In this document: positions 14,936-23,491 of the stretch, one piece after another | Position numbering within the stretch: position 1 is the first letter of the stretch | Layout of the letters: each line of letters begins with the position of its first letter | Source of the DNA: Alphaproteobacteria bacterium | Lineage (GTDB): Bacteria > Pseudomonadota > Alphaproteobacteria > RF32 > CAG-239 | NCBI GenBank assembly: GCA_017479785.1 | Contig: JAFVBT010000031.1 | Coordinates: 1 to 28,442 of the forward strand | Direction of reading: 5' to 3' | DNA length: 28,442 nucleotides | Program-made: the position numbers and the translations under genes | The notes under the pieces: model-generated | The model's input: only the letters and a program-made list of their open reading frames with translations | Told to the model about the DNA's origin: nothing | Databases searched by the model: none

Positions 14936-15943
14936 TTATTTTTTTGTTGCTTGTAAACAGGTTATTGCAATTGCACCGACAATATCTTCGGCGAAACAAC
15001 CGCGAGACAAATCATTAACCGGTGCATTCAAACCTTGCAAAATCGGGCCGTAAGCTTCGCAGCCGCCTAAGCGTTGCAACATTTTGTAGCAGATGTTTCC
15101 GGCTTCCAAATTCGGGAAAATCAAAACGCGAGCTTTTCCGGCGACTTCGCTGTTCGGTGCTTTTTTGGCGGCAACAACTGAATCCAGTGCAGCATCGGCT
15201 TGCAACTCACCATCAAGTTTAATGCCTAAATTTTTATATTCGTCTGTTTGCAATGCCTCTTTGGCTATTTGTGTGGCACGTCTGACTTTTTCAACTTCAT
15301 CACCTTTGCCGGAACCTTTGGTTGAAAATGATAACATTGCCACATTCGGTTCAATATCAAACTGAATGGCTGTTTCGGCGGCATCTAATGCAATATCTGC
15401 CAATTCCTTATCCGTTGGGTTAATGATAATACCGCAGTCCGAGAAGATGTATGGTTTATTATTTGAAAGCATAATGAAAAAAGAGGAAGCACTGCGTCCT
15501 TTTTTGGCTGATTTAATAATCTGCAATGCCGGACGAACCGTATCGGCGGTAGAGTGATTGGCGCCGGATACCATGCCGTCGGCATGACCGGATTTAATCA
15601 TCAAAGTGCCGAAATAATTATAGTTTAATGCCAATTTTTCGGCCTCTTCATGTGTTAAGCCTTTTTCCTTGCGCAATTCATACAGTAATTCCGTGTATGC
15701 CGGCAGATTGGCGGATTTTTCCGGTTCAATAACCGTTATGCCGTCTAAATCCCAATTTTTGGCGGCAAAGTGATTTTTGATAGCAGTTTCATTGCCTAAA
15801 ATCACGAGCTTTACGGCTTTCATGGTTGCGGCAATATGTGCAGCTTCCAAAACGCGCTCATCTTCACCTTCCGGTAAAACGATTGTTTTGATGTTTTGTT
15901 TTGCTTTTTCCAATAAGTTTGTAATATATTTGCTTTGTATCAT
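14936..15943 (-). CDS. pta: Phosphate acetyltransferase
   Basis: Converts acetyl-CoA and phosphate to acetyl phosphate and CoA, feeding AckA. At 335 residues it is the short form, with only the PTA_PTB catalytic domain and no N-terminal DRTGG/regulatory domain. Landmarks are IVLPEGEDERVLEAA near the N-terminus, MVSGANHSTADTVRPALQII, MLSFSTKGSGKGDEV, ELQADAALDSVVA, and the C-terminal FPNLEAGNICYKMLQRLGG followed by YGPILQGL. I start it at the ATG at 15943, preceded by an AAGGA SD. An in-frame extension of 18 codons upstream has no SD and does not resemble the family. It lies directly before ackA. The 139 bases between it and the divergent gene at 16083 hold both promoters, but I see no clear boxes. 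Confidence 0.95.
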   Translation of the reverse strand: MIQSKYITNLLEKAKQNIKTIVLPEGEDERVLEAAHIAATMKAVKLVILGNETAIKNHFAAKNWDLDGITVIEPEKSANLPAYTELLYELRKEKGLTHEEAEKLALNYNYFGTLMIKSGHADGMVSGANHSTADTVRPALQIIKSAKKGRSASSFFIMLSNNKPYIFSDCGIIINPTDKELADIALDAAETAIQFDIEPNVAMLSFSTKGSGKGDEVEKVRRATQIAKEALQTDEYKNLGIKLDGELQADAALDSVVAAKKAPNSEVAGKARVLIFPNLEAGNICYKMLQRLGGCEAYGPILQGLNAPVNDLSRGCFAEDIVGAIAITCLQATKK

Positions 15944-16082
15944 TATGTTAAGTCCTTGCAAAAATTGTTTAGGATGATAATTGCACATAATAAACAACGA
16001 TTAAGAGAAAAAGTCTATAAAAAGTTTTGATTTTTATACTGATTTGTAATAATGTGAGGAAAATGACACAAAGTGAGGGCAT

Positions 16083-17117
16083 ATGAAATATTGGTATTTA
16101 TTGCTTATCGGGCTTTTTATCAGCACGGAATCTTGGGCTAAAATAGAATATGAGGTCACCGTGCCGGTTGATGTGGAGGCGGAAAATTCCGTTGCGGCAA
16201 AAGACAAAGCCATGTTACAGGCACAGCGTCAGGCATTTTTACAAACGGCCGGACAACTGACAAGCGAAGAAAATGTGCAGAAGTTGGATGAATTGTCGGA
16301 TGATGCCATTATGCATTTTATTGAGGCAGTAAGCGTTGCCGATGAAAAAGCCGGCGGCACGAAATATATTGCGAATCTGACAGTACAGATTAATGAACAG
16401 CTTTTGAAAGATTATATGGCCGAAAATGAAATGATTAAAGCAGAAGGTGCGGAAATGGTGGTTATTCCGGTGTTTAAACCGTCGGTTGAGGCATATCCGG
16501 TGCTGTGGGAAGATAATAACGTGTGGCTCAAGAGTTGGCGTTCCAAAGGGCTGATAAAATTCGGAACAATGCAAATGCGCACCTTAACCGATAATTACCG
16601 ACAAATAGATGATTTCAGTGCGCAGAATGCTTTGTATATGGGGGCGGATTTATATACAGCCGTATCGCAAAGAAGCGGGTCGGATCGGGTGTATGTTGTT
16701 TTTGCCGATACAATGCGTAACGGAGATTTGAAGGTTACAATTAAAAACGAAAAAGCAAAAACAGAAGATTCGTTTACCGTATATAATGACGGGCAGGGCG
16801 ATATTTTTGATAAGGCCATTGAAAAAAGCGTGATGTTTATTTCCAATATGGAGCGCACAGCCAAAAATTCCGACCAAACCGTATCAGTTAACAGTTTGAG
16901 TGCTGTCTACGGTTATCAAAATATGAAAGATTGGCTGATTAAAAGCAAGGCCATTGCCAATTTGGAACAGGTAGAAGGTATTGAAACAAAAAGTTTCGGC
17001 GGCGGAAAAGTCAACTTTTCCATTCGTTATACCGGCGATATTGAAGACTTGTGGAGCGCTTTACAGGAAATCGGTTTTAGCCATGAAGCTTCCGGTAACT
17101 ATTTCATTATAAGGTAA
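16083..17117 (+). CDS. DUF2066-like exported protein
   Basis: A 344-residue protein with a signal peptide (KYWYLLLIGLFISTESWA, residues 2-19). The N-terminal part (YEVTVPVDVEAENSVAAKDK, then QAQRQAFLQTAG) and the C-terminal beta-alpha domain (MKDWLIKSKAIANLEQVEG, FSIRYTGDIEDLWSALQEIG) fit the layout of DUF2066. That family has no known activity. In many proteobacteria DUF2066 genes precede an AI-2E/PerM membrane gene, exactly as here, which supports the call. Middle residues 115-250 hold VVIPVFKP and a putative sugar-binding-like beta region of unknown role. SD GTGAGGG is about 5 bases before the ATG. The next gene starts four bases after the stop. Confidence 0.7.
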   Translation: MKYWYLLLIGLFISTESWAKIEYEVTVPVDVEAENSVAAKDKAMLQAQRQAFLQTAGQLTSEENVQKLDELSDDAIMHFIEAVSVADEKAGGTKYIANLTVQINEQLLKDYMAENEMIKAEGAEMVVIPVFKPSVEAYPVLWEDNNVWLKSWRSKGLIKFGTMQMRTLTDNYRQIDDFSAQNALYMGADLYTAVSQRSGSDRVYVVFADTMRNGDLKVTIKNEKAKTEDSFTVYNDGQGDIFDKAIEKSVMFISNMERTAKNSDQTVSVNSLSAVYGYQNMKDWLIKSKAIANLEQVEGIETKSFGGGKVNFSIRYTGDIEDLWSALQEIGFSHEASGNYFIIR

Positions 17118-17121
17118 GATA

Positions 17122-18192
17122 ATGACAAAGCAGAATGTCAACAATCAGAGATATTTGATTATTACGGCGACGCTGTTATTGACGGGGTTTTTGTTGTATG
17201 TGTTGCGCTCGGTTTTGTTGCCGTTCGTGGTCGGTATTTTGGTGGCCTATTTTTTAGACCCGTTGGTAAACAAAATCACGAAATATTGTAAAATCAGCCG
17301 TTCATGGGCGTCGGTGGCTTTGTTGTTTTTGGTGTTGTTGATTTTATTGCCGTTGTTGGTGTTGGCGGGCAGTGTTGCCTTTTCGCAAATAAGTGAATTT
17401 GCCGAAAATTTGCCAATGTATTTGCAAACGTGTAAAACAAAAATGTTTGAATTTTTTGCAGTTGCGCAAGATTATTTTCCTGCGCTGTCATGGAAAAATG
17501 CCGATGAGTTTTGGCGCGGTAATGCCGGTGAATCGCTTAAGCCGTTTTTAAAGGTTGTGCAAAAAATCGTTTCTAACGGATTTGCGTTTATTAATGTGAT
17601 TTCGTTGTTGTTGATTTCGCCGGTGGTTGCTTTTTATATGTTGCGTGATTGGCATGATTTTACGCGCAAAATATACGATTTGGTGCCGAAAAAACATAAA
17701 AAAACGGTGACGGACGGCGTAAAACAAATTGACCGTATAATTTCCGGATATTTGCGCGGGCAATTTATGGTTTGCGTGGCACTCGGCACATTTTATTCCT
17801 GTGGGTTGTGGCTCGTGAATTTGAATTTGGGAATCCTTATCGGCTTTTTGGCCGGCTTAATTTCTTTTATTCCGTACGTCGGTTCAATTTCCGGTTTTCT
17901 GATGGCAATGGTTCTGGTTATTACGCAATATGGGACATGGCCGAAAATTGCGGAAGTTATTTTGGTGTTTGTTATCGGACAATTTATTGAAGGCAATTTC
18001 TTAACACCGAAATTGGTCGGTGAAAACATCGGTTTGCATCCGGTTTGGGTAATGTTTGCGTTGCTGTCCGGCGGGGTTTTACTCGGGCTTTTGGGTATGA
18101 TTATTGCTGTGCCGCTAGCGGCTTGTATCGGTGTCTTTTTACGTTACTTAATTGAAAATTACAAGAAAAGCGCTATTTACTTGGAAGGTTAA
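17122..18192 (+). CDS. AI-2E/PerM-family membrane protein
   Basis: A 356-residue inner-membrane protein with about eight hydrophobic segments, the normal topology of the AI-2E transporter (PerM, UPF0118) family. Typical motifs are LLPFVVGILVAYFLDPLVNK near the N-terminus, the amphipathic middle region with QISEFAENLPMYLQ, VVAFYMLRDWHDF, GLISFIPYVGS, and FVIGQFIEGNFLTPKLVG with IGLHPVWVMFALLSGG. Members have been linked to autoinducer-2 export or sodium/proton exchange, but the substrate here cannot be assigned. AAGG about 7 bases upstream is the SD. It forms an operon with the DUF2066-like gene, and its last four bases overlap the convergent unknown gene. Confidence 0.9.
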   Translation: MTKQNVNNQRYLIITATLLLTGFLLYVLRSVLLPFVVGILVAYFLDPLVNKITKYCKISRSWASVALLFLVLLILLPLLVLAGSVAFSQISEFAENLPMYLQTCKTKMFEFFAVAQDYFPALSWKNADEFWRGNAGESLKPFLKVVQKIVSNGFAFINVISLLLISPVVAFYMLRDWHDFTRKIYDLVPKKHKKTVTDGVKQIDRIISGYLRGQFMVCVALGTFYSCGLWLVNLNLGILIGFLAGLISFIPYVGSISGFLMAMVLVITQYGTWPKIAEVILVFVIGQFIEGNFLTPKLVGENIGLHPVWVMFALLSGGVLLGLLGMIIAVPLAACIGVFLRYLIENYKKSAIYLEG

Positions 18193-19091
18193 CGTGTATT
18201 TGGATCATCAATGCGCGGTGTATGTTTGTCTAATGCAATAATGGCATTTTCCCATCGATTCCGTTCGGCGAGATGCTTACAATATTTTTCCTCATTTTTT
18301 CCGGCATATTCGTGTAGCAAAAAATTATGCAAATTAAATTGAGACATAAAATTCTCATGACGCGTTCGTCCGTTTTTCGTGCATAGTTTTAGTGCCTCTT
18401 CTGCCATTATTATACGCTCTTCAGGTGTCCAAAAATTGTTTTTAACCACGGATTCTATTTTTTCCAAGCGTTCTTTTCTTTTTTCCGGCGGCCATTCTTT
18501 TACGGGAGCAACGGCAGTTGTTATTTTTCCTTTTTTAGCACGCATTACGGTAACAATGCCGAGCTGATCTGTCCGCTTGAATTTATTTTTGTTCTTCATG
18601 CGGAAATATATTTTTTGCATGTATGCAAAATAGAGTTTCGGATCTATATTGCGGTGGTGAAAATATAACATTTCCGCATAGAGATTTTGTGTGTCATCAT
18701 TGTTACCCGCCAGAGTACTCATTTTTTCCAAAATGGCGGCATAAGTTCGATTGTTTGGTGCGTGTTTATCGGTATAGTTCAGTAAATTATCGAACATTTC
18801 TAAACGATAATTGACCGGAAGTTCGCTTGTATCGGCAACAGCATAATAATCATTTGCTATTTTTCTGATTTTTTCATCGGAAGAATCAATGTTTTTCGGA
18901 TCTTCATTATAAACTTTGTTGAAAGCGATTACAACGTCATTAAGGGCAATGAAATCAGATCTTTCACCGCTAGGCAAAAATTCTATTGCATCTTCAAAAC
19001 TGTTCTTTTCAGGTATGCGGGAGTATAAAATGGAATCGCGCAGATAGTTTTGAACGAAAGCATTTTGTAAAGATTGCGGGCTGAATTTCAT
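18189..19091 (-). CDS. Cytosolic helical protein of unknown function
   Basis: A 300-residue protein without a signal peptide or membrane helix. It looks almost wholly alpha-helical, with a high content of Lys, Glu, Asn and Tyr. Stretches such as NLYAEMLYFHHRNIDPKLYF and ERIIMAEEALKLCTKNGR resemble helical-repeat (TPR- or SEL1-like) spacing but lack a clear TPR consensus. A basic segment KKGKITTAVAPVKEWPPEKR lies near residues 186-205. I recognise no family. It starts 17 bases after the GNAT gene stop with a GAGGTG SD, so the two are co-transcribed. The end overlaps the AI-2E gene by 4 bases. Likely a lineage-specific gene. Confidence 0.65.
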   Translation of the reverse strand: MKFSPQSLQNAFVQNYLRDSILYSRIPEKNSFEDAIEFLPSGERSDFIALNDVVIAFNKVYNEDPKNIDSSDEKIRKIANDYYAVADTSELPVNYRLEMFDNLLNYTDKHAPNNRTYAAILEKMSTLAGNNDDTQNLYAEMLYFHHRNIDPKLYFAYMQKIYFRMKNKNKFKRTDQLGIVTVMRAKKGKITTAVAPVKEWPPEKRKERLEKIESVVKNNFWTPEERIIMAEEALKLCTKNGRTRHENFMSQFNLHNFLLHEYAGKNEEKYCKHLAERNRWENAIIALDKHTPRIDDPNTR

Positions 19092-19108
19092 GGCCTGTTC
19101 ACCTCAGT

Positions 19109-19546
19109 TTATAATGTTTTCACCATTTTCAGGAAAGTTATTCCCTGTTCTTCAAAGACATCGCCTTCGGCGCGATAACCCATTTTTTCATAAAAATCAA
19201 CGACAAACAACATGGCGTGCATCACGATTTTACTGTATCCGGCTTCTTTGGCGCGTTTTTCGGCATATTTAACCAGCTCGCGGCCGATACCTTCGCCTTG
19301 ATAAATGGTGTCAACTGCAACTTGCATTAAGCGGATTGTGCTGTCATCAACCGGTGCCAACATCAGGCCGCCGACCAGCTTATTATCCAACATTTCAACG
19401 CAACCGATATGCAAATAGCGCGCTTCTTCCGGCCGAAACGAATCCAAAAACTTCAAACCGAGAGGTTGTAACAAAATTTTATAACGCAGTTCAACGAGCT
19501 CATTATATCGGGAAGAGCCGAACTCTATATCAATCATTTTGCGCAT
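19109..19546 (-). CDS. GNAT-family N-acetyltransferase
   Basis: A 145-residue acetyl-CoA-dependent acetyltransferase. The acetyl-CoA loop is clear in LMQVAVDTIYQGEGIGRELV, where QGEGIG matches the Q/RxxGxG/A motif, followed by KYAEKRAKEAGYSKIVMHA and the late FYEKMGYRAEG motif typical of the family. The acceptor cannot be deduced. The N-terminal RYKILLQPLGLKF resembles a group of small GNATs often annotated as ElaA-like or as generic acetyltransferases. The ATG at 19546 is preferred, with SD AAGGAG 8 bases upstream. An upstream in-frame start 14 codons earlier has no SD. It is first in a two-gene operon with the helical unknown. Confidence 0.88.
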   Translation of the reverse strand: MRKMIDIEFGSSRYNELVELRYKILLQPLGLKFLDSFRPEEARYLHIGCVEMLDNKLVGGLMLAPVDDSTIRLMQVAVDTIYQGEGIGRELVKYAEKRAKEAGYSKIVMHAMLFVVDFYEKMGYRAEGDVFEEQGITFLKMVKTL

Positions 19547-19651
19547 ATTGCTTTCTCCTTTGCAATTATTAAAACATATTTTTCGCAATTTGACAATAGT
19601 TATTGATTAAAACAAAAAAATAAATTATGTTGAGCGCAATCAGGAGGAATT

Positions 19652-21454
19652 ATGCACGATTTAAGTCTTATCCGAAACTTTGCGATTATTGCGCACATTG
19701 ACCACGGCAAGTCAACTATTGCCGATCGGATTATTGAATATTGCGGCGGTTTGCAACAACGTGAAATGACCGAACAGGTTTTGGATTCTATGGATATTGA
19801 ACGCGAGCGCGGTATTACCATTAAGGCACAGACGGTGCGCCTGAAATATACGGCGCAGGACGGCAAAACATATCAGCTTAATTTGATAGATACACCGGGG
19901 CACGTTGACTTTACTTATGAAGTTTCGCGTTCGCTTGCTTCGTGCGAGGGTTCGGTTTTGGTGGTGGATGCCACGCAAGGAGTTGAAGCGCAAACGCTTG
20001 CCAATGTTTATTTGGCACTTGATAATGACCACGAAATTGTGCCGGCCTTAAATAAAATTGATTTGCCATCAGCTGATGTTGAGCGCGTGAAACAGCAAAT
20101 TGAAGATGTTATCGGTTTAGATACCTCTAATGCCGTTGAAGTTTCCGGCAAAACCGGTTTCGGAATTCCGGCGTTATTGGAAGCGGTGGTAAAGTATTTG
20201 CCGGCGCCGAAAGGTGAAGAAAATCAGCCAACCCAAGCCTTGTTGATTGACAGTTGGTACGATTCGTATTTGGGTGTGGTGATTTTGGCGCGTGTGAAAA
20301 ACGGCATTTTGCGCAAAAAGCAAAACATTCGCATGATGTCCAGCGGCATGGATTATGTGATTGACCGAATCGGCATTTTTACCCCGAAAATGACTGATGT
20401 TGAGGCATTATATCCGGGCGAAGTCGGCTTTATTACCGCCAGTATTAAAAGTTTGGACGATTGCCATATCGGGGATACAATCACCGATAATAAACAACCG
20501 TGTGCGACTGCGCTTCCGGGGTTTAAACCGTCGGTTTCGGTGGTATTTTGTTCTATTTTTCCGGTGGACAGCAGCCAGTATGATGCCTTGCGCGAGGCTT
20601 TGGCAAAGCTCAAGCTTAATGATGCAAGTATTAATTATCAGCCGGAAAATTCGGGGGCTTTGGGATTGGGTTTCCGTTGCGGTTTCTTAGGGTTACTGCA
20701 CATGGAAATTATTCAGGAGCGAATTGGCAGAGAATTTGATTTGGATATTATTACAACCGCGCCGTCGGTAGCCTATAATCTGTATTTAACCAACGGTACA
20801 CAAGCGGTTTTGGATAATCCGGCAGATATGCCTGATCCGTCAACCATTAAAATGATTGAAGAACCGATGGTGCGGGCAACGATAATGGTTCCGGATGAGT
20901 ACCTCGGTTCTATTTTGAAACTTTGCACCGAACGCCGCGGTACACAAGAAGATTTAACCTATGTCGGCAATCGTGCAATGGTGGTTTATAAAATTCCTTT
21001 AAGTGAAATTGTCTTTGATTTTTATGACCGGTTGAAATCAATTTCCAGCGGTTATGCAAGTTTTAATTATGAGCTTATCGGTTATGCTCCGGCAGATTTG
21101 GTAAAAGTACAAATTTTGATTAACGAAGAGCCGGTTGATGCGTTGGCTTTTTTGTGTAATCGCAGTGAAGCCGAAGCACGGGGCAGACAAATTTGCGGTC
21201 GGTTAAAAGATTTAATTCCGAGACATTTATTTAAGATTCCGTTGCAAGCGTCTATCGGCGGGCGAATTGTGGCACGCGAAACAATTTCGCCGATGCGTAA
21301 AGATGTAACGGCCAAATGTTATGGCGGTGACGTAACGCGTAAACGCAAACTTTTGGATAATCAGAAGAAAGGAAAACAAAGAATGCGTCAATTCGGTAAG
21401 GTAGAAGTACCGCAATCGGCGTTTATAGAAGCCTTAAGAATCGGTGACAATTAA
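19652..21454 (+). CDS. lepA: Elongation factor 4 (LepA) GTPase
   Basis: A ribosome-associated GTPase that remodels stalled or mis-translocated ribosomes and affects translation initiation. It has 600 residues, the usual size. The G domain has AHIDHGKST (G1, residues 14-22), [12 protein letters not shown] (switch I), DTPGHVDF (G3) and NKIDLP (G4). Domain II follows, then domains III and V, with [19 protein letters not shown], and the LepA-specific C-terminal domain ending in [20 protein letters not shown]. All are intact. A strong AGGAGG SD is 5 bases before the ATG. A possible promoter TTGATT-N17-TATGTT lies at 19603-19631. The stop abuts the stop of the convergent gene at 21455. Confidence 0.97.
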   Translation: MHDLSLIRNFAIIAHIDHGKSTIADRIIEYCGGLQQREMTEQVLDSMDIERERGITIKAQTVRLKYTAQDGKTYQLNLIDTPGHVDFTYEVSRSLASCEGSVLVVDATQGVEAQTLANVYLALDNDHEIVPALNKIDLPSADVERVKQQIEDVIGLDTSNAVEVSGKTGFGIPALLEAVVKYLPAPKGEENQPTQALLIDSWYDSYLGVVILARVKNGILRKKQNIRMMSSGMDYVIDRIGIFTPKMTDVEALYPGEVGFITASIKSLDDCHIGDTITDNKQPCATALPGFKPSVSVVFCSIFPVDSSQYDALREALAKLKLNDASINYQPENSGALGLGFRCGFLGLLHMEIIQERIGREFDLDIITTAPSVAYNLYLTNGTQAVLDNPADMPDPSTIKMIEEPMVRATIMVPDEYLGSILKLCTERRGTQEDLTYVGNRAMVVYKIPLSEIVFDFYDRLKSISSGYASFNYELIGYAPADLVKVQILINEEPVDALAFLCNRSEAEARGRQICGRLKDLIPRHLFKIPLQASIGGRIVARETISPMRKDVTAKCYGGDVTRKRKLLDNQKKGKQRMRQFGKVEVPQSAFIEALRIGDN

Positions 21455-21940
21455 TTACAGGCGATGTTCTTGATTTTTGAAATCTGCCAAAATGTTTTTT
21501 AAACGCGGATTGTTTAATGTTTGACCTGTGGCTAAGAGTTCCGTGTCGCGTACGTATTCTGCCATAATAAGTTGAAAAGGGTTGATTTGTATTTCCGTAG
21601 CAGGTGCGGATGAAACAACGGCTGTTTTTATCGGCGATGCAGGTTGGGCATTTTCTGCCGGCATCGGAGCGCTGACTTGCTTTTGCGGTTGCATTTTCGT
21701 CGGCGCGATTTGCGGCTGCGTGTCGGCTTTTATTGCGACTTTCGGCTTGCCGACAACAACTTGTTTCTTAGCAGGAGCAACCACCGGTTTAACAATAACG
21801 CGCTGATTATTTGTTTTGTTTTCAAAAGTACCTTTCGGTACGAAGAAGCTCGGGTTTTTGGCCTGATGTTGTACGGTTTGTGCCTGTGTCGTCGGAATTA
21901 TCAAAAACGAGAAAAGCAATATAAATAAGTATTTTTTCAT
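21455..21940 (-). CDS. Secreted Lys/Pro/Ala-rich protein of unknown function
   Basis: A 161-residue protein with a signal peptide (KKYLFILLFSFLIIPTTQAQ, residues 2-21). The mature part is rich in Lys, Gln, Pro, Ala and Val (KPVVAPAKKQVVVGKPKVA, APTKMQPQKQVSAPMP) and probably disordered. The last 45 residues (PFQLIMAEYVRDTELLATGQ, then NNPRLKNILADFKNQEHRL) look helical and could be a binding segment. No family is recognised. An envelope linker or TonB-like scaffold is conceivable from composition only. The ATG at 21940, with a GAGGTG SD 5 bases away, is preferred to a GTG two codons earlier. It ends back to back with lepA, with no gap and no terminator. Confidence 0.65.
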   Translation of the reverse strand: MKKYLFILLFSFLIIPTTQAQTVQHQAKNPSFFVPKGTFENKTNNQRVIVKPVVAPAKKQVVVGKPKVAIKADTQPQIAPTKMQPQKQVSAPMPAENAQPASPIKTAVVSSAPATEIQINPFQLIMAEYVRDTELLATGQTLNNPRLKNILADFKNQEHRL

Positions 21941-21987
21941 CTTCACCTCACTTGAGAGTATGGTACCTTAAATATGTTAACGCAGAT

Positions 21988-22016
21988 TTAATAAAATGAT
22001 TTTATATTGGTATAAA
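21988..22016 (+). promoter_or_regulatory. Possible promoter of the secreted HEXXH gene
   Basis: A good TATAAA -10 box at 22011-22016 is preceded 17 bases earlier by a weak TTAATA -35 box. The predicted transcript starts about 18 bases before the gene at 22040. Support is mainly from the -10 box. Confidence 0.35.
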
Positions 22017-22039
22017 GAACATAACACAGAGGTTTTTTT

Positions 22040-22720
22040 ATGCGCTTATTGCTTTATTTGATATTTTTTATAGCTTTATTTCCGGCAAGTACGTCGGCAA
22101 TGTCCTTTCGGTATGCCGAACAAAAGTGTCGGCAGATATATTTGGAAAATCCGCCGGAAATTGCAGTTAAATACAATTATGGTGATTTGAAATATGACTT
22201 TTCCAAAACGCGGGATGAATTGGCAAAAATCAATAAAGAAGTTCTCGGCGTAGAGAAAAATAATCTGCGCGGATTGACCTCTTTGGAGCCGAATATTAAA
22301 ATTGAAGGATTGCAGCTGCGCGGCGAGGGAATTGATGATGCCAAATTCTGCGTTTATCCGGTGAAAATTGAGGTATCTGTGGCAATGAATCCGATTATTT
22401 ATTTGGATAAATCACTCAAAAAAGGCACTTGCGAATATAAAGTGACATTGCGACATGAATATACGCACATAGATATCGGGCATACGGCTTTAAATTTGTT
22501 GGTCAAAGCGTTGAACAGGCAGTTGCCTGAGTTTGCTGCAACAACAGCTGTACGCGTTATGTCTCCGGATGAAATTGCAGATAAAGCCGAAAAACTTAAT
22601 CAAGATTTTCAGCAGAAAGTGTTGATGTTGTGGCAGATTTTTATCAATACACTTAATCAACAGCATGAACTGTTGGATACACCTGAAAACTATAAAAGAG
22701 AAACTTCCCTTTGTCGCTAA
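22040..22720 (+). CDS. Exported HEXXH protein, putative zinc metallopeptidase
   Basis: A 226-residue protein with a signal peptide (LLLYLIFFIALFPASTSA, residues 3-20), so it acts in the periplasm or outside. HEYTH at residues 139-143, with a further His at 148 (HEYTHIDIGH), is a plausible zinc site with E140 as the catalytic base. Cys residues at 30, 104, 131 and 225 could make disulfides. The region before the motif (VKYNYGDLKYDFSKTRDELA) resembles uncharacterised alphaproteobacterial exported proteins, and I cannot name the family with confidence. An AGAGG SD is 7 bases before the ATG. It stands alone and overlaps the convergent HAD gene by 4 bases. Confidence 0.7.
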   Translation: MRLLLYLIFFIALFPASTSAMSFRYAEQKCRQIYLENPPEIAVKYNYGDLKYDFSKTRDELAKINKEVLGVEKNNLRGLTSLEPNIKIEGLQLRGEGIDDAKFCVYPVKIEVSVAMNPIIYLDKSLKKGTCEYKVTLRHEYTHIDIGHTALNLLVKALNRQLPEFAATTAVRVMSPDEIADKAEKLNQDFQQKVLMLWQIFINTLNQQHELLDTPENYKRETSLCR

Positions 22721-23391
22721 TCCGTACAGAAAAAACTTTCTAAGAGTTTCAGGCATTCTTCAATATTGTCTGCCGCATAATCAATGTATTCCTGACCTTT
22801 ATCATTTGGTTTTCCGTGGCAAAGGCGGATGGTTGTCATGCCGGCTTTCTTGGCAAATTCCAAATTGGAGTAACTGTCGTCAACAAAAACGCAATTTGTT
22901 GGTTTAACTTTTATTTCGCTGCAAAATTTTAAATACACCTCCGGACTTTCATTTTTTTTGTAGCAATCAAATTGCTCAACAGAGTAAAATTTGCCTTTGA
23001 AAAAGTCGTATAAGCCGATGTGTTTTAAAATTGCCTCACAGGCTTTTACGGAACTTGTGGAAAGAATATATTGCGGACATTTGAGCTTTTTTAATGCTTC
23101 CGGAAGATTCTTGTATGGTTTTATCGGTTCAAGATTTCCCTCTTTGCGTTTATGATAAGCATCAAACATAGCTTTCTCCGACAGACCGTACTTTTCAACA
23201 AAGATAGCGCCGCCGTCGCGATATGTGCGGTATGATTCGGAAACCAGATTTTTAGCCGTTTCAAAATCCATATTCAAATTTAAATCGTTAATTGCCGCTT
23301 CGGCAGTTATTCTATCCAGTAAGTCGTGAAACTCTGGCGTTTCACGATATAAGGTATTGTCCAAATCCCATACGATTATTTTTTCGCTCAT
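22717..23391 (-). CDS. HAD-superfamily hydrolase (pyrimidine 5'-nucleotidase-like)
   Basis: A 224-residue cytosolic phosphatase. Motif I is WDLDNTLYRETPEF, with D9 and D11 as nucleophile and acid-base. Motif II is ILSTSSVKACEAIL, a Lys follows further on, and motif IV is CVFVDDSYSNLEFAKKAGM. The DxDNTLY form with an alpha-helical cap is typical of the pyrimidine 5'-nucleotidase/SDT1-like group, but phosphoglycolate phosphatases are similar and the substrate is open. The ATG at 23391 follows an AAAGAGA SD. An earlier in-frame start at 23430 has no SD. It lies about 100 bases downstream of the Gfo/Idh/MocA gene in the same direction, with a strong hairpin between them. Confidence 0.88.
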   Translation of the reverse strand: MSEKIIVWDLDNTLYRETPEFHDLLDRITAEAAINDLNLNMDFETAKNLVSESYRTYRDGGAIFVEKYGLSEKAMFDAYHKRKEGNLEPIKPYKNLPEALKKLKCPQYILSTSSVKACEAILKHIGLYDFFKGKFYSVEQFDCYKKNESPEVYLKFCSEIKVKPTNCVFVDDSYSNLEFAKKAGMTTIRLCHGKPNDKGQEYIDYAADNIEECLKLLESFFCTD

Positions 23392-23436
23392 TATATTCTC
23401 TTTCTTTAAACTCCATTGAAAATAACACATTTTTAT

Positions 23437-23462
23437 GGTGCGTCAAGATTAAATGACGCACC
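23437..23462 (-). terminator. Perfect hairpin after the oxidoreductase gene, possible terminator
   Basis: GGTGCGTCA and TGACGCACC form a perfect 9-bp GC-rich stem around an 8-base AT-rich loop, 30 bases after the oxidoreductase stop. The stem extends weakly through TTTTA/TAAAA flanks. Read leftward it is followed by ATAAAAATG, not a T-run, so it may be a weak terminator, a processing site or an attenuator before the HAD gene. Confidence 0.5.
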
Positions 23463-23491
23463 GGTAAAACTCTTTCGGATATAATGAGAGC

